Positions 1-6,195 of a stretch of DNA of 6,195 bases are shown one piece after another. The DNA lies in contig JAOUKG010000177.1 of the NCBI GenBank assembly GCA_029882725.1, positions 1 through 6,195 on the forward strand, given 5' to 3'. Below the pieces are notes generated by a model, which was given only the letters and a program-made list of their open reading frames with translations, had not been told where the DNA came from and did not search any database. Every line of letters starts with the position of its first letter. Position 1 is the stretch's first letter. The position numbers and the translations under genes were made by a program. This DNA is from Cyclobacteriaceae bacterium (GTDB taxonomy: Bacteria > Bacteroidota > Bacteroidia > Cytophagales > Cyclobacteriaceae).

Positions 1-326
1 TTGCTCAAATTCGGGATACTCGTGCGGGTTATGTGACCAATGTGGATTCGCATTGGATTAAAGACGGTTCATTTATAAGGGGTAAAAATATTGCATTAGG
101 TTATAAGTTTACTGAAAGTGCCACATCCAGGTTGAAAATGAATAAGCTTAGGGTTTATGCATCAGTACAAAATTTGTTTCTAATTGTTGATGATGAGTTG
201 ATTGGTGACCCTGAAGTAACTCCAATCCGTGGTAATAACGGTAATAATGCTTTTTCACAAGGAATGATGTGGCATGAATACCCCAAACCAACAATTTATA
301 TGCTCGGCTTTCAAATAGGCCTGTAA
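1..326 (+). CDS. SusC/RagA-family TonB-dependent outer-membrane receptor, C-terminal fragment
   Basis: This is the last part of a SusC-like TonB-linked receptor, the outer-membrane beta-barrel that imports nutrients captured by its SusD partner. The reading frame is open from base 3 to the TAA at 324-326, so the window begins inside the gene; an in-frame GTG at 33 is not a real start. The visible 107 residues carry the usual end of the family: a segment reading HWIKDGSFIRGKNIALGYKF, then LRVYASVQNLFLI, a DPEVTP motif, and a closing YPKP...YMLGFQIGL strand, which fits the final barrel strand ending in a hydrophobic residue. A SusD gene starts 29 nt downstream, as expected for a susCD operon. 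Full-length members are about 1,000 residues, so roughly nine tenths of the gene is missing, including the plug and any N-terminal carboxypeptidase-like domain. The substrate cannot be inferred. Confidence 0.93.
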   Translation, partial: AQIRDTRAGYVTNVDSHWIKDGSFIRGKNIALGYKFTESATSRLKMNKLRVYASVQNLFLIVDDELIGDPEVTPIRGNNGNNAFSQGMMWHEYPKPTIYMLGFQIGL

Positions 327-355
327 ATCATTATATAACTTTAAACGACATAAAA

Positions 356-1897
356 ATGAAAATCAATATAATAAGCAGAATATCCTTTTTGATAGGTATA
401 TTGTTTGCTGCGATCAGTTGTTCGGATTTTCTGGATGAACAGGATCCCTCAAATTTAACTCCAGAAAGTTTCTATACAACTGAAAAACACGCAGAATCAG
501 CAATAGCCGCAGTTTATTCGGATACCAGATTTATTGGTAACGGGGCTGGTATTTTTTCGTCAAACTGGCAGTTGTTGGAGGCCCCTACCGGAACAACAAC
601 AACAGAAACAGCACAAAACTCAGACTTAAACAACTTATACTCACTTACTTATGATGCTAATACCGGCCATATTCAGAATTGGTGGAGAGGTGTATATAGG
701 GTTATTGCCAACGCTAATCTTGTTATTGAGAATGTTCCCGGTATTCCAATGGATGAAAATTACAAAAGCAAGATATTGGGAGAGGCTCATTTTCTTCGTG
801 CTTGGGCCTATTTCTATGCAGTAAGAATTTGGGGTGATGTACCATTAATATTAGAACCACAAACTTTCAGTTCGACTAATTTTTACCCTGCCAGAAATGC
901 TCAGGATGAGGTTTATAATCAGATCGTTGAAGATCTGAAATTTGCTGAAAACGTTGGGTTGTTATGGACAGATCCTTCGGGGCGCGTTTCGGAATCCGCT
1001 GTAAAGTCATTATTGTCAAAGGTTTATTTAACTATGGCAGGACAGCCTTTGAACAAGGGCATTACCTATTTTGATTTAGCAGCAACTAAAGCCAAGGAGG
1101 TTATTGACAATGCCGGGAGTATTGATCTTTTTAGCACTTATAAGGAGGTACACGATGAAAGTTTAAATAACACTGTTGAACATATATTTAGCATTCAGTA
1201 CAATGCAGAAGTAGCTGAAAACCCAATGGGGAATATGTTTCCTAATTTCAAACCTGTTACATACCGGGGACCTTCCGGAACAGGTAGCACTATTCCCACT
1301 GTAGATTTTTATAATTCTTATGAAGTAGGAGACCTTAGAGCAAAAGATCAGGAAGGGTATTTTTATAGCACTTATTATACAAACGGAAGTGGTGCCTCTT
1401 TTGATTTGGGAGCTCCCTATATTTTCAAACACTTTAATGTGACTGCCAATGGTACCTTCGGAGTATCGGGAACAGCCAAGGACAATCTAAATTTACCTAT
1501 CATCCGTTTTGCAGAAGTTCTGTTAATTTATGCTGAAGCTGATAATGAAGTGAATGGACCAGGTCAGAATGCCTATGATGCATTTAAGAAAATAAGGGAT
1601 CGAGCACAGTTGACCACTCCTCTGTTGGGGGCCTTCGACCAAGTCTCTTTTAGAGAAGCCATATGGAGGGAACGATGGCATGAGTTATGTTTTGAAGGGA
1701 TTACTTGGTTTGATATGGTGCGTTTGAGAAAAGTGTATAATACAACAAGCAATGGATTTGATGATTTTGTAGGGCATGTGAACCCGAATTCAAATCAAGC
1801 TTTGCAAAATATGCATTTATTGTTTCCTCTTACAAAATCTGAAATGATTAATAATCCTAACCTCCGACCACAGAACCCAGGGTATCCTGGTTTATAA
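356..1897 (+). CDS. RagB/SusD family nutrient-uptake outer-membrane lipoprotein
   Basis: This is a surface lipoprotein that binds an oligomeric nutrient, often a glycan, and forms the lid over its SusC channel. The 513-residue length is normal for the family. The N-terminus is a lipoprotein signal: basic start, hydrophobic core at residues 8-21, and a cysteine at 22 after AAIS. SDFLDE follows the cysteine, resembling the acidic surface-export signal of Bacteroidota lipoproteins. Family landmarks are GEAHFLRAWAYFYAVRIWGD at residues 142-161 (TPR-like helices), RFAEVLLIYAEA near 382-393, W437-RERWHELCFEGITWFDM, and a closing FPLTKSEM...NPNLRPQNPGY at 490-510. The ATG at 356 is preceded by TAAAA, a typical A-rich Bacteroidota start context. 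The gene lies 29 nt after the SusC stop and so is probably cotranscribed and translated with it. No enzyme gene follows, so the substrate is unknown. Confidence 0.96.
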   Translation: MKINIISRISFLIGILFAAISCSDFLDEQDPSNLTPESFYTTEKHAESAIAAVYSDTRFIGNGAGIFSSNWQLLEAPTGTTTTETAQNSDLNNLYSLTYDANTGHIQNWWRGVYRVIANANLVIENVPGIPMDENYKSKILGEAHFLRAWAYFYAVRIWGDVPLILEPQTFSSTNFYPARNAQDEVYNQIVEDLKFAENVGLLWTDPSGRVSESAVKSLLSKVYLTMAGQPLNKGITYFDLAATKAKEVIDNAGSIDLFSTYKEVHDESLNNTVEHIFSIQYNAEVAENPMGNMFPNFKPVTYRGPSGTGSTIPTVDFYNSYEVGDLRAKDQEGYFYSTYYTNGSGASFDLGAPYIFKHFNVTANGTFGVSGTAKDNLNLPIIRFAEVLLIYAEADNEVNGPGQNAYDAFKKIRDRAQLTTPLLGAFDQVSFREAIWRERWHELCFEGITWFDMVRLRKVYNTTSNGFDDFVGHVNPNSNQALQNMHLLFPLTKSEMINNPNLRPQNPGYPGL

Positions 1898-1969
1898 GAA
1901 AAGAGCTTGTCAATTCATATGAATGCGCTTTATTTCATGTGAAGCTAACGTGTGAAACTAAAATATAAT

Positions 1970-2025
1970 AGATAAATCGGGATTACTTACATAAGGAATC
2001 CCGATTTATCTTTATTTATTTTTCC
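1970..2025. terminator. Probable bidirectional intrinsic terminator between convergent genes
   Basis: A perfect 15-bp inverted repeat has arms AGATAAATCGGGATT (1970-1984) and AATCCCGATTTATCT (1997-2011) around a 12-nt loop, and the loop contains a weak CTTA/TAAG pairing. On the plus strand the stem runs into a T-rich stretch at 2011-2025, as in a rho-independent terminator for the susCD operon, whose stop is 73 nt upstream. On the minus strand the stem begins 4 nt after the stop of the PspC gene and is followed by a looser AT-rich tract, so it probably ends that operon too. The structure is seen directly; termination activity is inferred. Confidence 0.85.
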
Positions 2026-4418
2026 ACTCCACCTCCTCTATGCCTCACCGAACTAACAATGTCCCTGTTAATTGAAATGGTATCGGATACATACAAACGA
2101 GCCGTAGAGGCCCCGTGCGCACTCACATCTGCCAGACGTGATCTAAAGCTGTATGCATCCAGATCAGAATTGCCATTCGCAACTACCGAAATTTCTTCAC
2201 CCTTTCCCTGTAGTTTTAATTTGGAACTTCCATTGAGGTTGAGGTCCATGTTTTTGATGTCGGCATCTATTTCTGCAAAAGAAGCTCCGTTCATTTCAAT
2301 TTCCATAATTGCACCCTCAAATCCCCTTACCGTACATTTTGAGGCTTGATTTAGGTCAACTCTGATTAATTCAGGCATATAAATCATGACTTTTAAATCA
2401 TTTCTGCTTCGGCTAAAATTTCTTGCAGAAGTTAAGTCTTCATTGAATGATATTTCTATCTCATCATCATTTTGGAGTATTTCTACATCATTAATATAAT
2501 CTTCTTCGCCTTTTAATTCAATTTTATATGTATCGCCTTGCCTTATCTCCACTGTAATGGAGCTATTTACCAGAACAGAATTAAAGTTATTCAGGTCAAT
2601 AATTCTTGAGTAGTTACCTCTGTGCGATTCTGAAGTCCATTCATCATTCAATTTGTCGCAAGTAAGGCACTCTAACCCTGATTCAGTGATAACCCATTGG
2701 TTCTCGGTTTCAAGCTGCCTTTTTTGATAGCCATACCTTTCTATGGATCGGTAACTCAATAAGTTTCTTAAACTCTTATCAACAATAAAAGGTTGATTGT
2801 AAGGCATATAGAATGTTACATCCAGTTCCTGAAATTTGAATGGGGCATCTTCTTCGAAAGAAATATTATAATCAAACCAAAAAACAGAATCCTTCTTTAG
2901 AATATCATACTTCACTTTTTTCGCATTATTTATGGCATCTTCTCTTGAAATTCCCCGGCTAGTAAAATCCAAAACTGCTTTGATTTCTTTGCCCTTATGC
3001 CCTTTTAAATATAAATCTGTTACTTCATAATCGTTCATGCCCTTGGATCGATCTGCTTTTAAGATAAACACCTGATGGTCAACGGGAAACTCAAGGGATT
3101 CTTCATAATGGGATTCCTCATGATAGGTGTAGACAATACCCGGAATATTAATACTTAATAAAATTGCACTTATAATGAATATTCCAAATAAGGACCAACC
3201 TACAGCCGCATTAAAAACCACTTTTTTAGCAATTACACTTATGCCTAAAAGAATAAACAGGATACAAGGAATGATTAAAACCAGAAAAGCAACTATGTAG
3301 GAAGCCGTAGGTATACTTTCAAAGAACATCATTATAGGCTGCCCAATACCCGTAGCATTGTCAAATGTCCAATTATAAATTACACCTCCACTTAATATAC
3401 CAGTTACTATACCAATTACTATTATAGCCAAAACAGTAAAAGAGATACCCATAAAAGCTATTACAATACCCACAGCTACCCGAATGAAATCGACTATAAA
3501 AAGCATAAGTGGTCCGAATGCTTTTCCTAAACCGCCTATTACCGTTGCAATAAGTCTAAAAGGAAATAATAACACTTTTACAAGAAGGTTCTCCTCTTCA
3601 TCTTCCTTTACATTAAGGCTTTTTTTAATATTGGTTTCAATATTACTGAGCGTAACGGGTTCACCTTTCATTTGAACCCTTTCTGTTATGGATTTAGCCT
3701 CGGGAAGTATAATCCAAAGAATTAAGTAGGCTAAAATTCCTGTACCTCCGAAAAAGGCAAAGACCACAAAAAGAACTCTGACCACATTTACATCAACTCC
3801 AAAATAGGTAGCCACACCACTGGCAACGCCTGCTAATACCTTTTCCTCCGGGTTTCTGAACATCTTTTTCGCATTCTGTGTTTCTTCCGAAAAATCAGAA
3901 GCAGGAAGTATAGCCCACATTACCAGATAAACTATCAATATAATTCCAGAACTTCCTACAGTAAGAATTACAGTAAGGAGTCTAATCCAGATGGGATCAA
4001 TGTTGAAATAAGCAGCTACTCCCGCACATACACCGCCCAATAATTTACGAGTATTATCCCGTTTTAATTCCTTGTTTGATGGAGAATTATAAGTTTGTTT
4101 TTTGCTGTATTCACCTGAATGAGAGCTTTGGGATTTTTCCTCTGTGGGATCTTCTACTGCTTGAAAATCTTCAATACTCCCCATAGTGGATATTAAAGAT
4201 TGAACGTCATCGCTGGTAATTACCTGTTTTATATCAGATAATTTTGATAAGAATATTTCCGCAATACGGCCTTCTATATCGGAAATGATTTCTTTGGCAT
4301 CCTTGAAGCCGGAGAAATAGTCGGAGATACTGTCGAGATATTTCTTTAGTTGTTCGTATCCATCTTCCTCAATATGAAAGATGATTCCGCTTATATTTAT
4401 GCTGATATTCTTTTTCAT
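2016..4418 (-). CDS. PspC domain-containing membrane protein with C-terminal GIN (DUF2807) domain
   Basis: This 800-residue envelope protein has a mosaic layout. Residues 1-90 form the soluble N-terminal region usual in Bacteroidota PspC proteins (HIEEDGYEQLKKYLDSI, then DIEGRIAEIF and TMGSIEDF). A polar linker at about 91-115 leads to a first PspC domain at 119-173 (LLGGVCAGVAAYFNIDPIWIRLL...WAILP) and a second at 184-240 (VLAGVASGVATYFGVDVNVVRVL...WIILP). Hydrophobic segments follow at about 304-345, 375-397 and 404-427. The rest, about 430-800, is predicted periplasmic and includes a CLTC motif at 584-587. It ends in a beta-rich GIN/DUF2807 domain at about 604-785, with the repetitive NGAS/NGSS/HGAS turns of that family. 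PspC domains are known from the phage-shock envelope-stress response; the role of this fusion is not established. The start overlaps the PadR stop as ATGA, so the two are probably translationally coupled. I infer an envelope-stress sensor or membrane-integrity role. Confidence 0.9.
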   Translation of the reverse strand: MKKNISINISGIIFHIEEDGYEQLKKYLDSISDYFSGFKDAKEIISDIEGRIAEIFLSKLSDIKQVITSDDVQSLISTMGSIEDFQAVEDPTEEKSQSSHSGEYSKKQTYNSPSNKELKRDNTRKLLGGVCAGVAAYFNIDPIWIRLLTVILTVGSSGIILIVYLVMWAILPASDFSEETQNAKKMFRNPEEKVLAGVASGVATYFGVDVNVVRVLFVVFAFFGGTGILAYLILWIILPEAKSITERVQMKGEPVTLSNIETNIKKSLNVKEDEEENLLVKVLLFPFRLIATVIGGLGKAFGPLMLFIVDFIRVAVGIVIAFMGISFTVLAIIVIGIVTGILSGGVIYNWTFDNATGIGQPIMMFFESIPTASYIVAFLVLIIPCILFILLGISVIAKKVVFNAAVGWSLFGIFIISAILLSINIPGIVYTYHEESHYEESLEFPVDHQVFILKADRSKGMNDYEVTDLYLKGHKGKEIKAVLDFTSRGISREDAINNAKKVKYDILKKDSVFWFDYNISFEEDAPFKFQELDVTFYMPYNQPFIVDKSLRNLLSYRSIERYGYQKRQLETENQWVITESGLECLTCDKLNDEWTSESHRGNYSRIIDLNNFNSVLVNSSITVEIRQGDTYKIELKGEEDYINDVEILQNDDEIEISFNEDLTSARNFSRSRNDLKVMIYMPELIRVDLNQASKCTVRGFEGAIMEIEMNGASFAEIDADIKNMDLNLNGSSKLKLQGKGEEISVVANGNSDLDAYSFRSRLADVSAHGASTARLYVSDTISINRDIVSSVRHRGGGVEK

Positions 4419-4810
4419 TTCTCAGTAGTTGATTTGGTAGTACTTGATGCCTCTTTACTTTTTTTAGCTTTAGTTGTCGATTTCTTTTTTAGGGTAATCA
4501 TGTTGGTTGATTCAATTAGATCGGCCCATGTGGCAGACAAGCTTTCTAAAAATGAAGTTCCCTCGCTGGTCAGTATGTAATACTTACGTGGTGGGCCTGA
4601 TTTAGATTCAACCCACTTATATTCTACCAGTCCGGCATTTTTCAAACGGGTAAGCAGAGGATACAAAGTTCCTTCTACTACCATGATCCGTGCTGAGGTC
4701 AATTCCTCTATCATATCAGAGGCATATACCTCACCTCGTGAAATAATGTGCAGTATACAGTATTCCAATACTCCTTTCCGCATTTGCACCTGTGTGTTCT
4801 CAAGATTCAT
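4415..4810 (-). CDS. PadR family transcriptional regulator
   Basis: This is a 131-residue DNA-binding regulator of the PadR family, dimeric winged-helix proteins that usually repress their own operon. The winged helix covers about residues 10-85: RKGVLEYCILHIIS, YASDMIEEL, the signature EGTLYPLLTRLKNAGLVEYK at 46-65, and the wing SGPPRKYYILTSEG at 71-84. A short C-terminal helix (FLESLSATWADLIEST) fits the small PadR subtype. The last 24 residues (108-131) form a low-complexity tail rich in lysine, serine and threonine. The ATG at 4810 is the longest start and lies 5' of the conserved domain; a second Met at residue 10 would still keep the domain. Its TGA overlaps the ATG of the downstream PspC gene. 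PadR genes next to PspC genes are a recurring Bacteroidota pairing, which suggests it controls that gene. The inducing signal is unknown. Confidence 0.93.
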   Translation of the reverse strand: MNLENTQVQMRKGVLEYCILHIISRGEVYASDMIEELTSARIMVVEGTLYPLLTRLKNAGLVEYKWVESKSGPPRKYYILTSEGTSFLESLSATWADLIESTNMITLKKKSTTKAKKSKEASSTTKSTTEK

Positions 4811-4845
4811 ACATGGTTGTTTTGATATTTAATTTATGTATTCAA

Positions 4846-4887
4846 TACTGTATACGGGAAAGTACTATGTATGGCCGAGTACTATAT
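4846..4887 (-). promoter_or_regulatory. Candidate operator: three TACT repeats at 17-bp spacing upstream of padR
   Basis: On the plus strand, TACTGTATACGGGAAAG (4846-4862) is followed by TACTATGTATGGCCGAG (4863-4879) and then TACTATATG (4880-4888). The three copies begin exactly 17 bp apart, and units 1 and 2 match at 11 of 17 positions. Units 2 and 3 are both preceded by AG, giving the 8-mer AGTACTAT twice. The first copy also contains the dyad ATACTGTAT. The array starts 36 bp upstream of the padR ATG, where a promoter or a self-repression site would be expected. That PadR binds here is inferred; no exact TAnnTTTG element was found on the minus strand nearby. Confidence 0.4.
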
Positions 4888-5058
4888 GAAAAAAAATGAT
4901 ATTTTTTTAAATACCCTTGAAAGATTATAAAAAAATAGTAGTTAAATTTAATTTATGAGGTGATTTGTGTGTTTTAGGAAGTGGGGTGATGTGAAAGTTG
5001 TTGGTTATTTTAATTTGAATAGATACTGTTTAAAGCCAGAAAAATTTTCATAAACACC

Positions 5059-5238
5059 GTAGAGACGCGATTTATCGTGTCTCCTAATTTACATTTATCG
5101 TGTCTTCTAATTTACAATTGTCGCGTCTTCTGGTTTAACACTGATCGTGTCTGCTAATTTAACATATACGTGTCTCCTGGTTTAACATATACGCGATGTA
5201 TCGGTTTATATCAGTGGCGCGATAAATCGCGTCTCTAC
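5059..5238. repeat. 180-bp palindromic repeat element with 19-bp perfect terminal inverted repeats
   Basis: The left end GTAGAGACGCGATTTATCG (5059-5077) is the exact reverse complement of the right end CGATAAATCGCGTCTCTAC (5220-5238). Each end is itself close to a local palindrome: at the left, GAGACGCGAT (5062-5071) faces ATCGTGTCTC (5074-5083) with a single G-T mismatch. The interior is a degenerate tandem array. There is no transposase ORF and no evident target-site duplication beside the arms. The arms resemble the GTAGAGACG...CGTCTCTAC palindromes that I recall being dispersed in many bacterial genomes, so a non-autonomous, REP- or MITE-like dispersed element is the likeliest reading, inferred only from structure. 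Confidence 0.7.
5070..5210 (+). repeat. Degenerate 23-24-bp tandem repeat (minisatellite), about six units
   Basis: Units share a core CGYGTCTNCT followed by AATTTAC, AATTTAAC or GGTTTAAC. The core CG occurs at 5076, 5099, 5122, 5146, 5169 and 5192, giving spacings of 23, 23, 24, 23 and 23 bp. The first two units (5070-5092 and 5093-5115) differ at only one position; the sixth (5187-5210) is strongly decayed. The core CGTGTCT is one half of the terminal palindrome, so the array looks like serial duplication of a half-palindrome plus a short AT-rich spacer. It is non-coding in the frames inspected. Confidence 0.75.
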
Positions 5239-5260
5239 TCCCCAAATCCACAAAAAAATG

Positions 5261-5268
5261 TATATTTG
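5261..5268 (+). promoter_or_regulatory. Weak candidate -7 promoter element before the PorV2-like gene
   Basis: TATATTTG is an exact match to the Bacteroidota -7 consensus TAnnTTTG, but it ends only 4 nt before the ATG at 5273 and has no TTG at the usual upstream spacing. If used, it would give a leaderless or nearly leaderless mRNA. In DNA this AT-rich such a match can easily occur by chance. Confidence 0.2.
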
Positions 5269-5272
5269 ATTC

Positions 5273-6195
5273 ATGAATTTTGTCTATAATTTCTTAGTCA
5301 TACTTTTTATACTATTGAATGTTCATGAGGGTATTTCTCAGGTTACAGTACCCAAATACAGTAATGAATTTTTGCAAATTGGAACTGGAGCAAGGGGACT
5401 TGCTTTGGGGGGTGCCATGACTTCAAGTGTACATTCAGAGGAGGCCGGTTACTGGAATCCGGCTTTTTTAACAGATTTGAAGGAAAGGCAAACGCTTTCT
5501 TTCATGCATTCGGAGTACTTTGGAGGTGTGGCTGCTTTTGATTTTCTTTCCTATTCTTTACCTATTGATAGTGTTTCGGGTTTATCATTTACATTATTAC
5601 GAATGGGAATAGATGACATTCCTGATACCCGGCTTTTATACGATGCAGGGGGGGTAATTAATTATGACAATATTACTTTCTTTTCAGCCAGTGATTTGGC
5701 ATTCATTTTTTCTTACGGAAGAAAATTAGCCACTGCAGCAGGGTTAGATTTAGATGTTGGAGGGAATGTAAAAATTATACATCGTAAGGCGGGAAAATTC
5801 GCAAAAGCCTGGGGTTTCGGAATCGATTTGGCTGCGAGAACCACGATTAAACAATGGAATATAGGACTTATGCTCAGAGATGCTTCTTCTACTTTTAACG
5901 CATGGAGTCATTCAACAGATTTGATTAACGATGTTTATTCAACTACGGGAAATACCTTGCCTCAAAATGCAGTTGAACTTACTCTTCCTTCATTGTCGGT
6001 AGGTATTAGCCGGACAATTCTTAAGAAGGAAAAAATGGATGTGACCCTCATGGGAGATCTCAGATTTACTTTCGACGGGAAAAGGAACACCCTGTTATCT
6101 TCTGATTTCGCATCGATAGATCCGGTTTTTGGAGTTGAATATGGAATTCAGCAATTGATTTATTTTAGATTGGGTATTAGTAAATGGCAATTTGC
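5273..6195 (+). CDS. PorV/PorQ family outer-membrane protein, PorV2-like (3' end beyond window)
   Basis: The frame is open from the ATG at 5273 to the window edge, giving 307 residues with no stop codon. The N-terminus is a signal peptide: hydrophobic core at about residues 7-17 and likely cleavage near S22-Q23. The mature protein begins with the family hallmark PKYSNEFLQIGTGARGLALG (residues 27-46), then EEAGYWNPAFL (56-66), which is typical of the PorV/PorQ group and especially the PorV2 branch. The remainder alternates short amphipathic strands, consistent with an outer-membrane beta-barrel. PorV is the type IX secretion protein that carries cargo to the sortase PorU; the exact role of PorV2 paralogues is less certain. 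The only upstream in-frame ATG (5258) is followed by a stop two codons later, and the next Met (49) would remove the signal peptide, so 5273 is favoured. No PorU gene is visible beside it. The right end is cut by the window. Confidence 0.88.
   Translation, partial: MNFVYNFLVILFILLNVHEGISQVTVPKYSNEFLQIGTGARGLALGGAMTSSVHSEEAGYWNPAFLTDLKERQTLSFMHSEYFGGVAAFDFLSYSLPIDSVSGLSFTLLRMGIDDIPDTRLLYDAGGVINYDNITFFSASDLAFIFSYGRKLATAAGLDLDVGGNVKIIHRKAGKFAKAWGFGIDLAARTTIKQWNIGLMLRDASSTFNAWSHSTDLINDVYSTTGNTLPQNAVELTLPSLSVGISRTILKKEKMDVTLMGDLRFTFDGKRNTLLSSDFASIDPVFGVEYGIQQLIYFRLGISKWQF

Larger units (their letters stand above)
4811..5272. other. Divergent intergenic region, 462 bp, with operator-like and repeat elements
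   Basis: This non-coding stretch separates the minus-strand padR/pspC operon from the plus-strand PorV2-like gene, so promoters for both should lie here. The part beside padR (4846-4887) holds three spaced TACT repeats. From about 4889 to 5058 the DNA is very AT-rich, with A and T runs and no recognisable gene, hairpin or clear Bacteroidota promoter pair. From 5059 to 5238 it is an inverted-repeat-bounded tandem array. The last 34 bp lead into the PorV2-like start. The only ORFs seen are under 30 codons and lack support. Confidence 0.8.

Noticed and set aside
1163..1432. 89-residue minus-strand ORF inside the SusD gene
   Set aside because: It lies wholly antisense to a well-supported SusD coding region and shows no recognisable domain.
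2059..2349. 96-residue plus-strand ORF antisense to the PspC/GIN gene
   Set aside because: It is a shadow of the GIN-domain coding sequence; serine- and leucine-rich composition is as expected for an antisense frame.
3484..3675. 63-residue plus-strand ORF antisense to the membrane-helix part of the PspC gene
   Set aside because: Shadow frame with no domain, start context or conservation evidence.
4350..4580. 76-residue plus-strand ORF across the padR/pspC junction
   Set aside because: It is antisense to two confident overlapping genes; its hydrophobic look comes from reverse-reading lysine-rich and acidic codons.
4813..4899. 28-codon plus-strand ORF over the TACT repeats
   Set aside because: Very short, without a recognisable motif, and positioned over the likely padR promoter region.
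5070..5210. CRISPR array
   Set aside because: The 23-24-bp units are contiguous and degenerate, with no unique spacers of uniform length and no cas genes, so this is a minisatellite and not a CRISPR.
5059..5238. Insertion sequence
   Set aside because: There are terminal inverted repeats, but the element is only 180 bp, encodes no transposase and shows no clear target-site duplication.

Overview
The window looks like chromosomal DNA from a member of the Bacteroidota. The evidence is a SusC/SusD outer-membrane nutrient-uptake pair, a protein of the PorV/PorQ family linked to type IX secretion, a PspC-domain protein ending in a GIN (DUF2807) domain, AT-rich DNA, and gene starts preceded by A-rich stretches instead of Shine-Dalgarno sequences. 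The sequence does not allow a genus-level call.

Layout. Bases 1-326 are the 3' end of a SusC-like TonB-dependent receptor (+). A complete SusD/RagB lipoprotein gene follows at 356-1897 (+), 29 nt downstream, so the two almost certainly share a transcript. A perfect 15-bp hairpin at 1970-2011 lies in the convergent gap and probably stops transcription from both sides. On the minus strand is a two-gene operon: a PadR-family regulator (4810 down to 4415) whose stop overlaps the start of an 800-residue PspC/GIN membrane protein (4418 down to 2016) as ATGA. A 462-bp divergent intergenic region (4811-5272) follows. A PorV2-like outer-membrane barrel gene starts at 5273 (+) and runs off the right edge.

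How the genes work together. The SusC/SusD pair imports an oligomeric nutrient, often a glycan; no enzyme gene is visible to suggest the substrate. The PadR/PspC pair looks like a self-contained envelope-sensing module. The regulator probably controls its own operon, and the membrane protein joins two PspC domains and several membrane helices to a large C-terminal part predicted to be periplasmic. The PorV2-like protein belongs to a family that includes outer-membrane parts of type IX secretion. There is no direct sign that the three units act together.

The least ordinary DNA is in the divergent intergenic region. It holds a 180-bp element bounded by 19-bp perfect inverted repeats and filled with degenerate 23-24-bp tandem units. 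It also holds three 17-bp-spaced TACT repeats next to the padR start, which could be an operator. I see no CRISPR array, tRNA, rRNA or transposase gene, and no clear evidence for a wholly new multi-gene system.
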